Shown here: positions 47,467-56,169 of the stretch, in pieces
Layout: each line of letters begins with the position of its first letter
How positions within the stretch are numbered: the first letter of the stretch is position 1
From: HXMU1420-2 sp017643305
GTDB taxonomy: Bacteria > Pseudomonadota > Alphaproteobacteria > Rhodobacterales > Rhodobacteraceae
Direction: 5' to 3'
Assembly (NCBI GenBank): GCA_965217135.1
Contig: OZ244249.1
Span: 372,001 to 436,000 of the forward strand
DNA: 64,000 nt
Made by a program: the position numbers and the translations under genes
Notes under the pieces: generated by a model
Told to the model about the DNA's origin: nothing
The model's input: only the letters and a program-made list of their open reading frames with translations
Databases searched by the model: none

Positions 47467-49122
47467 TCAATCAGTTGAAAGACGGCTTTCGAGAAGTTCA
47501 CCTTTTTCTTCCAAAAGCGGATAAGCGATCATCGCAAAAGCCGTGTTGAGCATCTTGAGCGATCGTAACAGGTCTATGTGAATAGCGCTTGTTTCTATCG
47601 ATTCTGTCAAACCCTGCCGCAATCTGGTAAGGTGCTTTCGTTCAAGGCGTTGTTCGACCTCGCGGATCACTCCCTTTTGCGCAACCAATTCCCGCGCTTC
47701 TCCAATGTCCTCGGTCATCAGAACGGCAATCCCTTGCTGGACATTGCGTAATACACTGTCGTGAAACTCGGATAGTTCTATCCAGCCTTCTTCAGAAAAA
47801 CTGGTCTTTTCTTCGTGCTTTCGACGCGCAAGGCTGACCATTTTCCTCGCGATGACATCGGCACCTGACTCAAGGTTCGCCGCCACACCGGCAAGATCAA
47901 ACGCGCGTGTGCCGGTGTCTTCATTTGGATCATTGCTGCGTATACCCGACAGGTAGACCCTCAGATCAAAAGACATGCGCGAGATGGCGCGGCCCTCTAT
48001 CCGTAAACGGTCGACGACCGCCTCGTCGAACTGGTTGAAAAGAGGCATGGTGTCACGCAGCATGATTTCAATGCGGTTACCCATGTCCACCAGTTCGCGC
48101 TGAGCGCAGGCAAAAGCCCGGGCCGGCTGGTTTTGTACTTTTGGATCGAGGACAGAACGCGCACCTTCAATCTGAGTGGTCGACTTGTTTGGGAGTAGAA
48201 GCGAGGCCATCTGCGCGGTGGGTTTCAGCAGGGCCAGACCAACCAGAAGCAATGCTCCGTTAAAGCCGAGGTGCACGTTGAGCGTCTGTTGTAGCGCACT
48301 GCTCCCTGGTATCAGTTCCACGATATCAAGCGCGTGGAGCAGTCCCACTGCGATACAGGCTCCCCCCCCGCGCAACATGAGATTGCCAAGGACCACCTGT
48401 CGGACTTCGATGTCCGATCGGAGAGTGAGGAAGAAGGCGATGAAGGCGCCACCCAGATTTGCACCCAACACCATTGCTATGGCGGCCTGCACTGGCAAAA
48501 CGCCCTGCGCGGCCAATGTGCCAAAGAGCAGGACAGCAGCAACGCTGGAATGCACAAGCCAGGAAAAAAGCGCCGCCAGAAGAAACGCGGAAATGAGATC
48601 GTCAGACAGATAAGTCATTGCTGACCTAGCTGCCTCGCTTTGCGCCAGAGGCGAGCTTGCCTCACCAATTAGATCCAGAGACAGAAAGATCAGCGCGAGT
48701 CCAATCAGAATACGCCCAATCTGCCGGAGAGATCGACGGCCACTACGCAGAAAAATAAGCACCCCGACCAGCAGCAGCAGGGGGGTGAGGACCGATATCC
48801 TGGTGGTCAGGATTTGCACCACGATTGCAGAGCCCAGGTCTGCGCCCAGCATGACCGCGAGGCCTGCGGTTCCCCCTATGGCACCGGCTGACATGAACCC
48901 GGCAAGCAACAAGGCTACGGCCGTTGAACTTTGCAGAAGGACGGCGACACCCGCGCCGGTCACAGCCGAGGTCGCTCTGTTGCCTGTCGAGCGTTTGAGC
49001 CATTGGCGAAGCTGGCCGCCAAAGGCGCGTTCGAAGCCTGTACGCACCAGGCGGACTGCCCAGATCAGAAGCGCCGCAGCGGCGGCAAGGTTCAGTGCGA
49101 TGATGACCGGTGTGCTTTCCAT
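47467..49122 (-). CDS. Na/Pi cotransporter family protein with C-terminal PhoU-like domain
   Basis: 551 residues. About eight to ten hydrophobic helices in two repeats, each with the QSST-type signature (VAVLLQSSTAVALLLAGFM and FSWLVHSSVAAVLLFGTL), then a helical PhoU-like domain from about residue 345 (FACAQRELVDMGNRIEIMLRDT...). This is the NptA-like bacterial group. It probably carries phosphate with sodium across the inner membrane. Last gene of the ABC/phosphodiesterase operon, 12 bases after the phosphodiesterase, suggesting a role in handling phosphate released there. Confidence 0.93.
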   Translation of the reverse strand: MESTPVIIALNLAAAAALLIWAVRLVRTGFERAFGGQLRQWLKRSTGNRATSAVTGAGVAVLLQSSTAVALLLAGFMSAGAIGGTAGLAVMLGADLGSAIVVQILTTRISVLTPLLLLVGVLIFLRSGRRSLRQIGRILIGLALIFLSLDLIGEASSPLAQSEAARSAMTYLSDDLISAFLLAALFSWLVHSSVAAVLLFGTLAAQGVLPVQAAIAMVLGANLGGAFIAFFLTLRSDIEVRQVVLGNLMLRGGGACIAVGLLHALDIVELIPGSSALQQTLNVHLGFNGALLLVGLALLKPTAQMASLLLPNKSTTQIEGARSVLDPKVQNQPARAFACAQRELVDMGNRIEIMLRDTMPLFNQFDEAVVDRLRIEGRAISRMSFDLRVYLSGIRSNDPNEDTGTRAFDLAGVAANLESGADVIARKMVSLARRKHEEKTSFSEEGWIELSEFHDSVLRNVQQGIAVLMTEDIGEARELVAQKGVIREVEQRLERKHLTRLRQGLTESIETSAIHIDLLRSLKMLNTAFAMIAYPLLEEKGELLESRLSTD

Positions 49123-49133
49123 GGCTCAGCGTC

Positions 49134-49931
49134 CTAGAATGGAAAGGGCCCATCCGCTGGTTCCAGCGGAACGGCGCTCCAGGTGCCGTCGGGGTTTGTA
49201 TCGATAATTGCACAGCCCGTCGGCCCACGAAAGAACCCTTTAGGGGCGTCAGTCCGCCGGTCCAGCGCGAAACCGCTACAAGTTGATGGCGCAGTCGCCA
49301 CATGGTGGCGGCCCAGTCTTCCGTGATGAACCCCGTGGACGTGACCTGCGACCAGTGCGACGTGGTTGTGTACATCCGCCAAAATCAGTTCCAGCGCCTG
49401 CACATTTTCAAGACTGATGGCATCCATGAAACGGATTCCCGTCTGGATTGGCGGATGGTGGAGCATGATGATCACGGGGCCTGATCCTGTCGTCTCAAGC
49501 GCGTTGCGCAGCATCTCGATGCTTTCATCGCGAAGCCGACCACCGCCTTGCCCCTCGACCAGTGTATCCAGTCCAACGACACGAGTGTCGCCAACGTCGA
49601 CCACCCAGTCGATCAATCCTGATGTTGGCATTTCTGGAAGATCGGCAAATGCCGTGCGCATCGGTCCGCGAGCGTCGTGATTGCCTGGAACCAGGTATAG
49701 CGGCAGGCCAAGCCGGTTGAGTTCGGTGCGCGCAAAGGCATAGCTTTCGCGACTGCCATCATCGCTTATGTCCCCCGAGACCAGCACCGCATCCAACGGA
49801 GCAAGAGCTGGCTGCAGCTCTTGCAGTCGATCAATGGCTGTTCGCAGAAGGTTGCGAGTATCTAGTACGCCAGAAGCCAGGGCGCCTTCGCGCACCACGT
49901 GCAAATCGGTCAGTTGCAGGAAACGTGCCAT
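49134..49931 (-). CDS. calcineurin-like phosphodiesterase (class III, CpdA/GpdQ-like)
   Basis: 265 residues. Metal motifs in order: QLTDLHVV (Asp9, His11), VSGDISDDGS (Asp54), VPGNHD (Asn84, His85), MLHHPP and VAGHVHGVHHGR. This is the GpdQ/CpdA subfamily (cyclic AMP or glycerophosphodiester hydrolysis). No signal peptide, so cytoplasmic. The operon context (Ugp-like importer, HAD phosphatase, Na/Pi carrier) favours an organophosphate diester as substrate over cAMP; this is inference. Confidence 0.9.
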   Translation of the reverse strand: MARFLQLTDLHVVREGALASGVLDTRNLLRTAIDRLQELQPALAPLDAVLVSGDISDDGSRESYAFARTELNRLGLPLYLVPGNHDARGPMRTAFADLPEMPTSGLIDWVVDVGDTRVVGLDTLVEGQGGGRLRDESIEMLRNALETTGSGPVIIMLHHPPIQTGIRFMDAISLENVQALELILADVHNHVALVAGHVHGVHHGRLGRHHVATAPSTCSGFALDRRTDAPKGFFRGPTGCAIIDTNPDGTWSAVPLEPADGPFPF

Positions 49932-49935
49932 TGCC

Positions 49936-50745
49936 TCACTTGATCCCGGCGCGCAGGAAGGCCTGCACGAACTGGCGTTGGAAGATCAGGAAGCCGATCA
50001 GCAACGGAGCGACCGACATCATCGTAGCTGCCGAAATTACACTGATATCGACGCCGTTTTCCGGCGCGCCAAAAATCGACAGGCCAACGGTCAAAGGTCT
50101 TGTGTCGGGCGAATTGGTCACGATGAGGGGCCATAGGAAGTTGTTCCAGTGGGTCGAAACCGAAACAAGCGCATAGGCCAGATAAGTCGGTCGCGCCAGT
50201 GGCACATAGACCCGCCACAGGATGCCAAACCAGCCACATCCTTCGACCCGCGCAGCCTCATGCAGCTCAATCGGCACGCCCTTGAAGGCCTGTCGCATCA
50301 GGAAGATGCCGAAGGCTGAAGCCATGTAGGGCATCCCCACGCCGAGGATCGTGTCGAAAAGCCCAAGGCGCGAAACCATCGCATAGTTCTCAACGATCAG
50401 CACTTCGGGCAGAATGAAAAGCTGCATCAGCACCAGAATGAACACGAAGTCCCGGCCCGGAAACTGAACCTGTGCAAATGCAAAGCCCGCCAACGTGGTC
50501 ACAATGAACTGTCCGATCAGGATGACCGTTACCAAAAGGAAAGTGTTGATTAAGTATTTCAGCCATGGTGCGCCCGCCCATGCGGTGCGGAAATTCTCCA
50601 GCGTCCAGGGCGACAGCAGGTTGAAATTGACCGCGTCGGAAGTGGAGTGGAATGCCGCCCAGAAGGCAAAGACCAGCGGCGATATCCAAATGATCGCGAG
50701 GAGCAGCGCGCCAAGGGCCTCAATATGTCGCGAAAACTCTTTCAT
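49936..50745 (-). CDS. ABC transporter permease (UgpE/MalG-like)
   Basis: 269 residues with six membrane segments. The EAA loop reads EAARVEGCGWFGILWRVYVPLARP, which is the contact site for the ATPase. Carbohydrate-type (CUT1) permease. It overlaps the partner permease by four bases and ends five bases before the phosphodiesterase start. Confidence 0.94.
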   Translation of the reverse strand: MKEFSRHIEALGALLLAIIWISPLVFAFWAAFHSTSDAVNFNLLSPWTLENFRTAWAGAPWLKYLINTFLLVTVILIGQFIVTTLAGFAFAQVQFPGRDFVFILVLMQLFILPEVLIVENYAMVSRLGLFDTILGVGMPYMASAFGIFLMRQAFKGVPIELHEAARVEGCGWFGILWRVYVPLARPTYLAYALVSVSTHWNNFLWPLIVTNSPDTRPLTVGLSIFGAPENGVDISVISAATMMSVAPLLIGFLIFQRQFVQAFLRAGIK

Positions 50746-51635
50746 TGGTAGTGCGTCCGCTTATCAAGGATCGTGAACTTGATGCCTGCAACCACGCCCA
50801 GCACGACAAGCACTAGGATCGTCATGGCCGCCGCGTGCGGCGCGTCGAAGAAGGCAAAAGCCATTTCCCAAATATAATAGAGGATCAGCTTTGAGGCGTC
50901 GTTCGGACCGCCTTTCGTCAAAATGAACAGATGGTCGATCAGCTTGACCGAGTTAATCAACGCGTTCACCATAATGAAAAGTGTCGTCGGCATAAGGAGT
51001 GGCAACACAATGCGGCGGGTGTAGGTCCAGCGGCTACATCCTTCGATATCGGCAGCTTCCTTGAGATCCTCCGGGATCGTCTGCAGCGCGGCGAGATAAA
51101 AAATCATGAAGAACCCGGCCTCTTTCCAAATCGTCACGATTATCACCGCCCAAAGCGCTGTTTCGGGTTGGCCCAGCCAGTTGATGCTGGGCAGGCCAAA
51201 GAGGCCGCCAAGCTGGTCCAGCACACCCAGCCCGGGCGTGTAGAAGAAAAGCCAGAGGTTCGCGGCGGCGATCATCGGCAGGACGGTTGGCGTGAAATAG
51301 GCCGTGCGTACGAAGCCGCGTGCAGGAATCTTGGAATTCGCCCAAAGCGCCATGGCAAGGGCGATGGCGATAGAGATCGGGATGGTGGCCCCTGCGTAAA
51401 TCAGATTGTTGGTGACCACTTTCCAGAAAGTAGGGTCCGCGAAAAGATCGGTGTAGTTTTCACCGCCCACGAATTCGCTGGGCTTGCGCCGAGTTTTGCG
51501 GCTGAAGAGTGAGGACCAAAGCGTGGCAAGCGAGGGGTAGAAGGCAAATGTGGTCAATAGGATCGCGGCGGGGGACAGCAAGATCCAGCCGTAGAGCGCC
51601 TGCCTGCGGCGTTCGTTGCTGACATGATCGGTCAT
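50742..51635 (-). CDS. ABC transporter permease (UgpA/MalF-like)
   Basis: 297 residues with six membrane segments; the EAA loop EAADIEGCSRWTYTRRIVLPLLMP and MNALINSVKLIDHLFILTKGGPNDAS are typical of the CUT1 family. Partner of the following permease; start and stop overlap (ATGA). Confidence 0.94.
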   Translation of the reverse strand: MTDHVSNERRRQALYGWILLSPAAILLTTFAFYPSLATLWSSLFSRKTRRKPSEFVGGENYTDLFADPTFWKVVTNNLIYAGATIPISIAIALAMALWANSKIPARGFVRTAYFTPTVLPMIAAANLWLFFYTPGLGVLDQLGGLFGLPSINWLGQPETALWAVIIVTIWKEAGFFMIFYLAALQTIPEDLKEAADIEGCSRWTYTRRIVLPLLMPTTLFIMVNALINSVKLIDHLFILTKGGPNDASKLILYYIWEMAFAFFDAPHAAAMTILVLVVLGVVAGIKFTILDKRTHYQ

Positions 51636-51664
51636 GGATCGGTCCCCTGAGGAGAAAGGTGGCA

Positions 51665-51684
51665 GGCGCCCAGAGGCAGGCGCC
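51665..51684 (-). other. hairpin between the binding-protein gene and the first permease gene
   Basis: Two GGCGCC palindromes at 51665-51670 and 51679-51684 can pair. Such stem-loops after the binding-protein gene often stabilise its message relative to the permease part, so the protein is made in excess. Confidence 0.45.
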
Positions 51685-51694
51685 CGCCGTTCAC

Positions 51695-52951
51695 TTACTG
51701 GTAGGCGCGCAGCAGGCGCTCGGCGGCAGCCTGTGCCTCGGCCAAGGCGTCCGCAGGAGACTTGGCATCAGTGAGCGCGGCCTGGATCGCGTTGTTCAGA
51801 CCTTCGCGCACACGTGCGGTTTCGAAGGTTGAGAATTCGGCGACGGCATTCTCAAGCTGGTTGCGCGCAACCAGTGCCGGCGGGAATTCCTGCGTGTAGG
51901 CGTCAAGCGCTTCGGTCTCATAGGCTGCGGGCGATACGCCCATGTAGCCGGTGCCAATGGACCATGCCGCTGCCTGTTCCGGCGAAGTCATGAACTCGAT
52001 CAGCTTCAGCGCAGCGGCTTTTTCTTCTGCTGTTGTGTCCTTGAAGACGTAGAAGTTGCCGCCACCGGTTGGTGATCCCTTGCGCACGTTCGCGGGCAGC
52101 TCGGCCACGCCGAAGTCAAAGGTCGCGTTGTTCTTGACCGCAGTCAGGTTGCCTGTCGAATGCCACATCATCGCGGTCTGACCTTCAAGGAAAGCCTGGC
52201 GCAAGGTGCCCCACTCCACGGTGCCGGTGGGCATGATACCGTGTTCCTGGCTCAGTGACTTCCAGAACTCCAGTGTCTCGACGACGGCGGGGTCATCGAA
52301 ATAGGTGGTCAGGCCGTCATTCGACATCACTTCCTTACCGTTCTGGATCGCCAGCGCCTGGAACATCCAGTAGGGATAGCCCGTGGACGGTATCATCAGG
52401 CCATAGCTGCCGTCGCTGGTCAGCGCCTTGCCCATCGAGATCATCTCGTCCCATGTGGTGGGTGGCGCCTCCGGGTCGAGACCTGCAGCCTTGAACATAT
52501 CCTTGTTGTAGTAGGCCACGATGGTCGATCGCTGGAACGGTATACCCCAGGTCTTTCCCTCGATGTTGCCGTTGGCCATCAGCGCCGGGTAGAAACTGTT
52601 GAGCCAGTCCTGCTCCACGCCTTCGATATCGTCAAAAGCCACGATGAAATCTTGTTCGATCAGATCATAGGCGTCGATCGAGAACATCACTGCCAGCTGC
52701 GCCGGTTCACCGGAGGCAAGGGCCGACAGCGCCCGCACGCGTGTGTCGTCATAGTTGCCAGAGTAGATCGCGTTGACCTTGATGTCTGGGTTTGCTGCCT
52801 CGAAGTCGGCGACAATACCGTCAACCACCTCTGTCAGTGCACCACCCACGGCAATGGGGTAGTACATGGTAAGCTCTGTCTCTGCCGCCAATGGGGCGGC
52901 GAGGACCGTGGCTGACACAGCGGCCAGTCCGAGATTTCTGAATGCGTTCAT
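51695..52951 (-). CDS. ABC transporter substrate-binding protein (UgpB-like)
   Basis: 418 residues. Sec signal (MNAFRNLGLAAVSATVLAAPLAA), then TELTMYYPIAVGGALTEVVDGIVADFEAANPDIKVNAIYSGNYDDT, a start resembling UgpB (YYPIAVGG). WGIPFQRSTIVAYYNKDMFKAAGLDPEAPPTTWDEM and GGGNFYVFKDT are typical for the cluster B family. UgpB binds glycerol-3-phosphate or glycerophosphodiesters; the binding residues were not checked, so the exact ligand is open. Confidence 0.92.
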   Translation of the reverse strand: MNAFRNLGLAAVSATVLAAPLAAETELTMYYPIAVGGALTEVVDGIVADFEAANPDIKVNAIYSGNYDDTRVRALSALASGEPAQLAVMFSIDAYDLIEQDFIVAFDDIEGVEQDWLNSFYPALMANGNIEGKTWGIPFQRSTIVAYYNKDMFKAAGLDPEAPPTTWDEMISMGKALTSDGSYGLMIPSTGYPYWMFQALAIQNGKEVMSNDGLTTYFDDPAVVETLEFWKSLSQEHGIMPTGTVEWGTLRQAFLEGQTAMMWHSTGNLTAVKNNATFDFGVAELPANVRKGSPTGGGNFYVFKDTTAEEKAAALKLIEFMTSPEQAAAWSIGTGYMGVSPAAYETEALDAYTQEFPPALVARNQLENAVAEFSTFETARVREGLNNAIQAALTDAKSPADALAEAQAAAERLLRAYQ

Positions 52952-52973
52952 TGGTTTCCTCCCTTAATGTGCA

Positions 52974-54023
52974 TCAGTCATGCAGTGCCGGCTCTCCGGC
53001 TTTTTGCGCGAGCCTTTGGCCCACGTTGTCGAAAAAGTGCAGGCTGTCGTCTGAGAAGGTGATCTCCATCGTCTCACCTGCGGGAATGCTGCGAAGTCCC
53101 GGCAGGCTCACGGTAAGACCAGCAGCGGCTGGATGTGATAGCCCGATGAAGGTCTCAGACCCCAGGAATTCGCATTCCGATACGGTGCAGCTTAGCCGCC
53201 CCTTGCCAGTTTCAGCCACCTCGACGTCCTCAGCGCGAAGCCCGATGCGGGCCGCATGCCCAAAGCCAGGCAGGGCAGAAGCGTCGATCAATGCCATCGG
53301 CGGCGCGCCTACAAACTCCGCAACGAAGGTGTTTGCAGGCTTGTAGTATAGCTCCTCTGGGGTGCCAGTCTGCTGGATATGGCCATCCTTCATCAGCACG
53401 ACCATGTCTGCCATGCTCATGGCCTCGGTCTGGTCATGGGTGACGTATACAACCGTGATTCCCAGATCGAGCTGCAGCTTCTTAATATCTTTGCGCACTG
53501 AGGCACGCAGCTTGGCATCTAGGTTCGACAGCGGCTCGTCCATAAGGCAAAGCGGCTGGTTTGCCACAATCGCGCGCGCCAATGCGACCCGTTGCCTTTG
53601 TCCCCCCGAAAGCTCGCCCGGCTTGCGGCTTTCATACCCAAGCAGTCCGGTGATCTCCAAGGCGCGCTTCAGCTTGTCGCGCCGCTCAGCCGCGGCGACC
53701 TTGCGCACCTTCAGGCCGAAGACCACGTTTTCGGCGACATTCAGATGCGGGAACAATGCATAGGACTGGAACACCATGGACAGGTTGCGCTCGGAGGGGG
53801 CCGCAAGCGTCACGTCGCGCCCGTCAATCGTGATGTTTCCTTCATCCGGTAGCTCCAGCCCGGAGAGCAGACGCAGCGTGGTTGATTTTCCGCACCCCGA
53901 CGGGCCGAGCAGCGCGACGAAAGACCCGCGCGGAATGGACAGGGATATGTCTTCAACCCCTAAATGCCCGTTCCAGCGCTTAGCTATATTGTCCACGTGA
54001 ACGAAGGGCGCTGCATCGGTCAT
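52974..54023 (-). CDS. ABC transporter ATP-binding protein (UgpC/MalK-like)
   Basis: 349 residues. Walker A GPSGCGKST, Q-loop SMVFQSYALFPH, signature LSGGQRQRVALARAI, Walker B PLCLMDEPLSNLDAK, switch His VYVTHDQTEAMSMADMVVLM and a C-terminal TOBE-like domain (residues about 240-349). It overlaps the regulator gene by four bases. Confidence 0.95.
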   Translation of the reverse strand: MTDAAPFVHVDNIAKRWNGHLGVEDISLSIPRGSFVALLGPSGCGKSTTLRLLSGLELPDEGNITIDGRDVTLAAPSERNLSMVFQSYALFPHLNVAENVVFGLKVRKVAAAERRDKLKRALEITGLLGYESRKPGELSGGQRQRVALARAIVANQPLCLMDEPLSNLDAKLRASVRKDIKKLQLDLGITVVYVTHDQTEAMSMADMVVLMKDGHIQQTGTPEELYYKPANTFVAEFVGAPPMALIDASALPGFGHAARIGLRAEDVEVAETGKGRLSCTVSECEFLGSETFIGLSHPAAAGLTVSLPGLRSIPAGETMEITFSDDSLHFFDNVGQRLAQKAGEPALHD

Positions 54024-54796
54024 TCTGTCTTCTCCGCGAAAACGATTTTGTCGCCGAGCCCTTCGACGACCGGCTCGAAATCAGCCTTCGGTGGCCGATC
54101 GCAGACGACCTGATCGATATCGTGGATACTTTCGCCTGCTGCCGGCGCGAGACGGCCGAATTTGCTGTGGTCAATCACCAGAATGGCGCGCTGCGCATTG
54201 GAACGCATACGTTCGGACGCGCGAACTTCGGATTGATGAAACTCAAGAAGCCGACCGTCCTCTCCCACGCCTGCCGTGCCGAAAATGGCGAACTCGGCAC
54301 GAAAACGTCCGAAGAATTCGACCACTTCCTCACCGATGAAATCACGGTCGGGAAGACGAAGCTCCCCGCCTGGCAGAATGATGCGGTTTGATACCTCTTC
54401 ACTCAGGGCCATCGCCGCACTGAGATTATTGGTCATGACGGTCAGTTCTTTACGGTAGCGCAGGGCGCGCGCAACGCTCAGGGCCGTGGAGCCAATGGAG
54501 ACAAAGAGCGTCGCGCCATCAGGTATCTGAGCCGCTGCGACCTCGGCGATGGCCCGCTTCCCTGCAAGATTGGTGCCCGCGCGCTGGTCGAAAGGTGTAT
54601 TCAGCCGGTCCTCTGCCAGTTCGATCCGGCCATGCGCCCGGCGCAGATTGCTGCCGTCACAAAGAAGATCAATATCGCGGCGTACCGTCTGGGTGGAGAC
54701 CCCAAGCATTTCCGCAAGGGCGCCAACGCTGACGCCGCCACGCTCTTGAACGATCTGCTGGATCATGTCGCGCCGTTTGATCTTCTTGGATGCCAT
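54020..54796 (-). CDS. DeoR/GlpR-family transcriptional regulator
   Basis: 258 residues. N-terminal winged HTH (RRDMIQQIVQERGGVSVGALAEMLGVSTQTVRRDIDLLCDGSNLRRAHGRIEL), then a DeoR-C sugar-phosphate sensor domain with FVSIGSTALSVARAL, MTNNLSAAMAL, FGTAGVGEDG and HSKFGRLAP. Members sense phosphorylated sugars or polyols, which fits an organophosphate operon. It is first in the operon and faces the HAD gene. Likely autoregulates via the inverted repeat upstream. Confidence 0.92.
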   Translation of the reverse strand: MASKKIKRRDMIQQIVQERGGVSVGALAEMLGVSTQTVRRDIDLLCDGSNLRRAHGRIELAEDRLNTPFDQRAGTNLAGKRAIAEVAAAQIPDGATLFVSIGSTALSVARALRYRKELTVMTNNLSAAMALSEEVSNRIILPGGELRLPDRDFIGEEVVEFFGRFRAEFAIFGTAGVGEDGRLLEFHQSEVRASERMRSNAQRAILVIDHSKFGRLAPAAGESIHDIDQVVCDRPPKADFEPVVEGLGDKIVFAEKTE

Positions 54797-54868
54797 GTTT
54801 TCCCCGCAGTGTGCGCAAACTATAGTCGGCTAAAGCAACAAAACAACAAAATTTTTGGCGTTATGCAT

Positions 54869-54887
54869 CTATTTACTTCGAAAATAG
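54869..54887. promoter_or_regulatory. inverted repeat in the DeoR-HAD divergent region, candidate operator
   Basis: CTATTT-acttcga-AAATAG within a 236-bp AT-rich region between divergent genes. Such a 6-7-6 dyad could bind the DeoR-like protein. No experimental or comparative support here. No other feature was recognised in the rest of the gap. Confidence 0.4.
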
Positions 54888-55032
54888 TCCAAAAATACCA
54901 TCATATTCTTATCCGATATGTCAAAATCAGTCTTTTTGATGTTTTTTCTTCCATTTCTGCGTTTGCCCGCTACCATGGCCCTGTCCGCACCAAATGTGCG
55001 TGATTTGATTGAACGCAGGATTGACCGGACGC

Positions 55033-55917
55033 ATGGATAACGTCGTTAGCATCTTCGAACGTTATCAGTCTGTGCGCCATCGGCTGCCCAAGGCTAATTT
55101 TCCAGCCAATGCCCTGCGGGTAAACTCCCTGATGGACGTGCTTGATGAGGTGGACGCCTTTGTCTTTGATGCCTTCGGCGTTCTGAACGTGGGTGAAACG
55201 CCCATACCAGGTGCTGCGGAACGACTGGACCAGTTGCGCAGCGCCGGGAGTAAGATCCGTATCCTGTCAAATGCAGCGAGTTACAATCATGACCGTGCGG
55301 TCGAAAAATTTCGCAAGCTTGGTGTGGAGGTTGCTTCGGAAGAGATCATCACCAGCCGTAGCGCCGCCTTGAAGGATCTCGGCGACATGCTCTGGGGTTG
55401 TATCGCTGCGCCATCAGACGACTTGACTGATATCCCCGCCGCCACATTGCGCCTCGGCGATGATCGATCCGAGTATGACAGCGTTGATGGTATTCTGTTT
55501 CTCTCGACTGAAATCTGGAATGTCGATCGTCAGGCCATCCTGACCGAGAGCCTCCTGGAGCGGCAGCGTCCGGTCGTGATCGCCAATGCCGACATTGCGG
55601 CGCCCCGGGACAATGGGTTTTCTTTGGAACCGGGCCATTTTGGTCATCTGCTTGTCGACTTAGGTCTGCTGGACGTCCGCTTCTTCGGAAAGCCTTTCCG
55701 CGAAGTTTTTCAAATGGTGAGTAACACTCTCGAAAGCGTGCCCCCGGATCGGATCGCAATGTGCGGTGACACGCTACATACCGACATCCTTGGCGCTGCA
55801 GCCTTTGGTTGGCGCACGGTTTTGGTGGAGAGGGACGGTATGTTTTGTGGGGTAGATGCAACTCAGTTCACCATGCAGTCGGCACTGGTGCCGACATGGC
55901 GGCTCTCTCGCATATAA
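55033..55917 (+). CDS. HAD-IIA family phosphatase
   Basis: 294 residues from ATG 55033; TTG codons at 55009 and 55021 are alternative starts, and the AGGA at about 55017 suits none of them perfectly. HAD motifs: DAFVFDAFGVLNVG (DxD nucleophile), RILSNAAS (motif II Ser), FFGKPFREVFQ (motif III Lys) and MCGDTLHTDILGAAAFGWRTVLV (motif IV Asp pair). HAD-IIA includes glycerol-3-phosphate and other phosphate-ester phosphatases. It is divergent from the DeoR-ABC operon and likely controlled with it. No signal peptide, so cytoplasmic. Confidence 0.88.
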   Translation: MDNVVSIFERYQSVRHRLPKANFPANALRVNSLMDVLDEVDAFVFDAFGVLNVGETPIPGAAERLDQLRSAGSKIRILSNAASYNHDRAVEKFRKLGVEVASEEIITSRSAALKDLGDMLWGCIAAPSDDLTDIPAATLRLGDDRSEYDSVDGILFLSTEIWNVDRQAILTESLLERQRPVVIANADIAAPRDNGFSLEPGHFGHLLVDLGLLDVRFFGKPFREVFQMVSNTLESVPPDRIAMCGDTLHTDILGAAAFGWRTVLVERDGMFCGVDATQFTMQSALVPTWRLSRI

Positions 55918-56169
55918 CGCGACCGACTTGGCAAGAAGAGTAGAGCGAACACTATCGGTCAGGCTTCTCAGCTTTTGTTTCAAATTGCTTGGATAGACAT
56001 TTTTCATCGCCAGCTCTTGATATTAAGGTGATCTGCAAACTTGGCTTGCAAAGATATCGCATGCTTGGTGGCTTGCAGACTTGGACCCTTGCGGGGTGGA
56101 TTTTGGCTGATTTGGCTCAGTCACGTCTCACAAGATCATCCACCAGCGTTCGGGCTTTATCATAGCAGC

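Noticed and set aside
51665..51684. Terminator inside the ABC operon
   Set aside because: The stem is short, has no T-run, and the downstream permeases are needed with the binding protein, so it is listed as a hairpin and not as a terminator.
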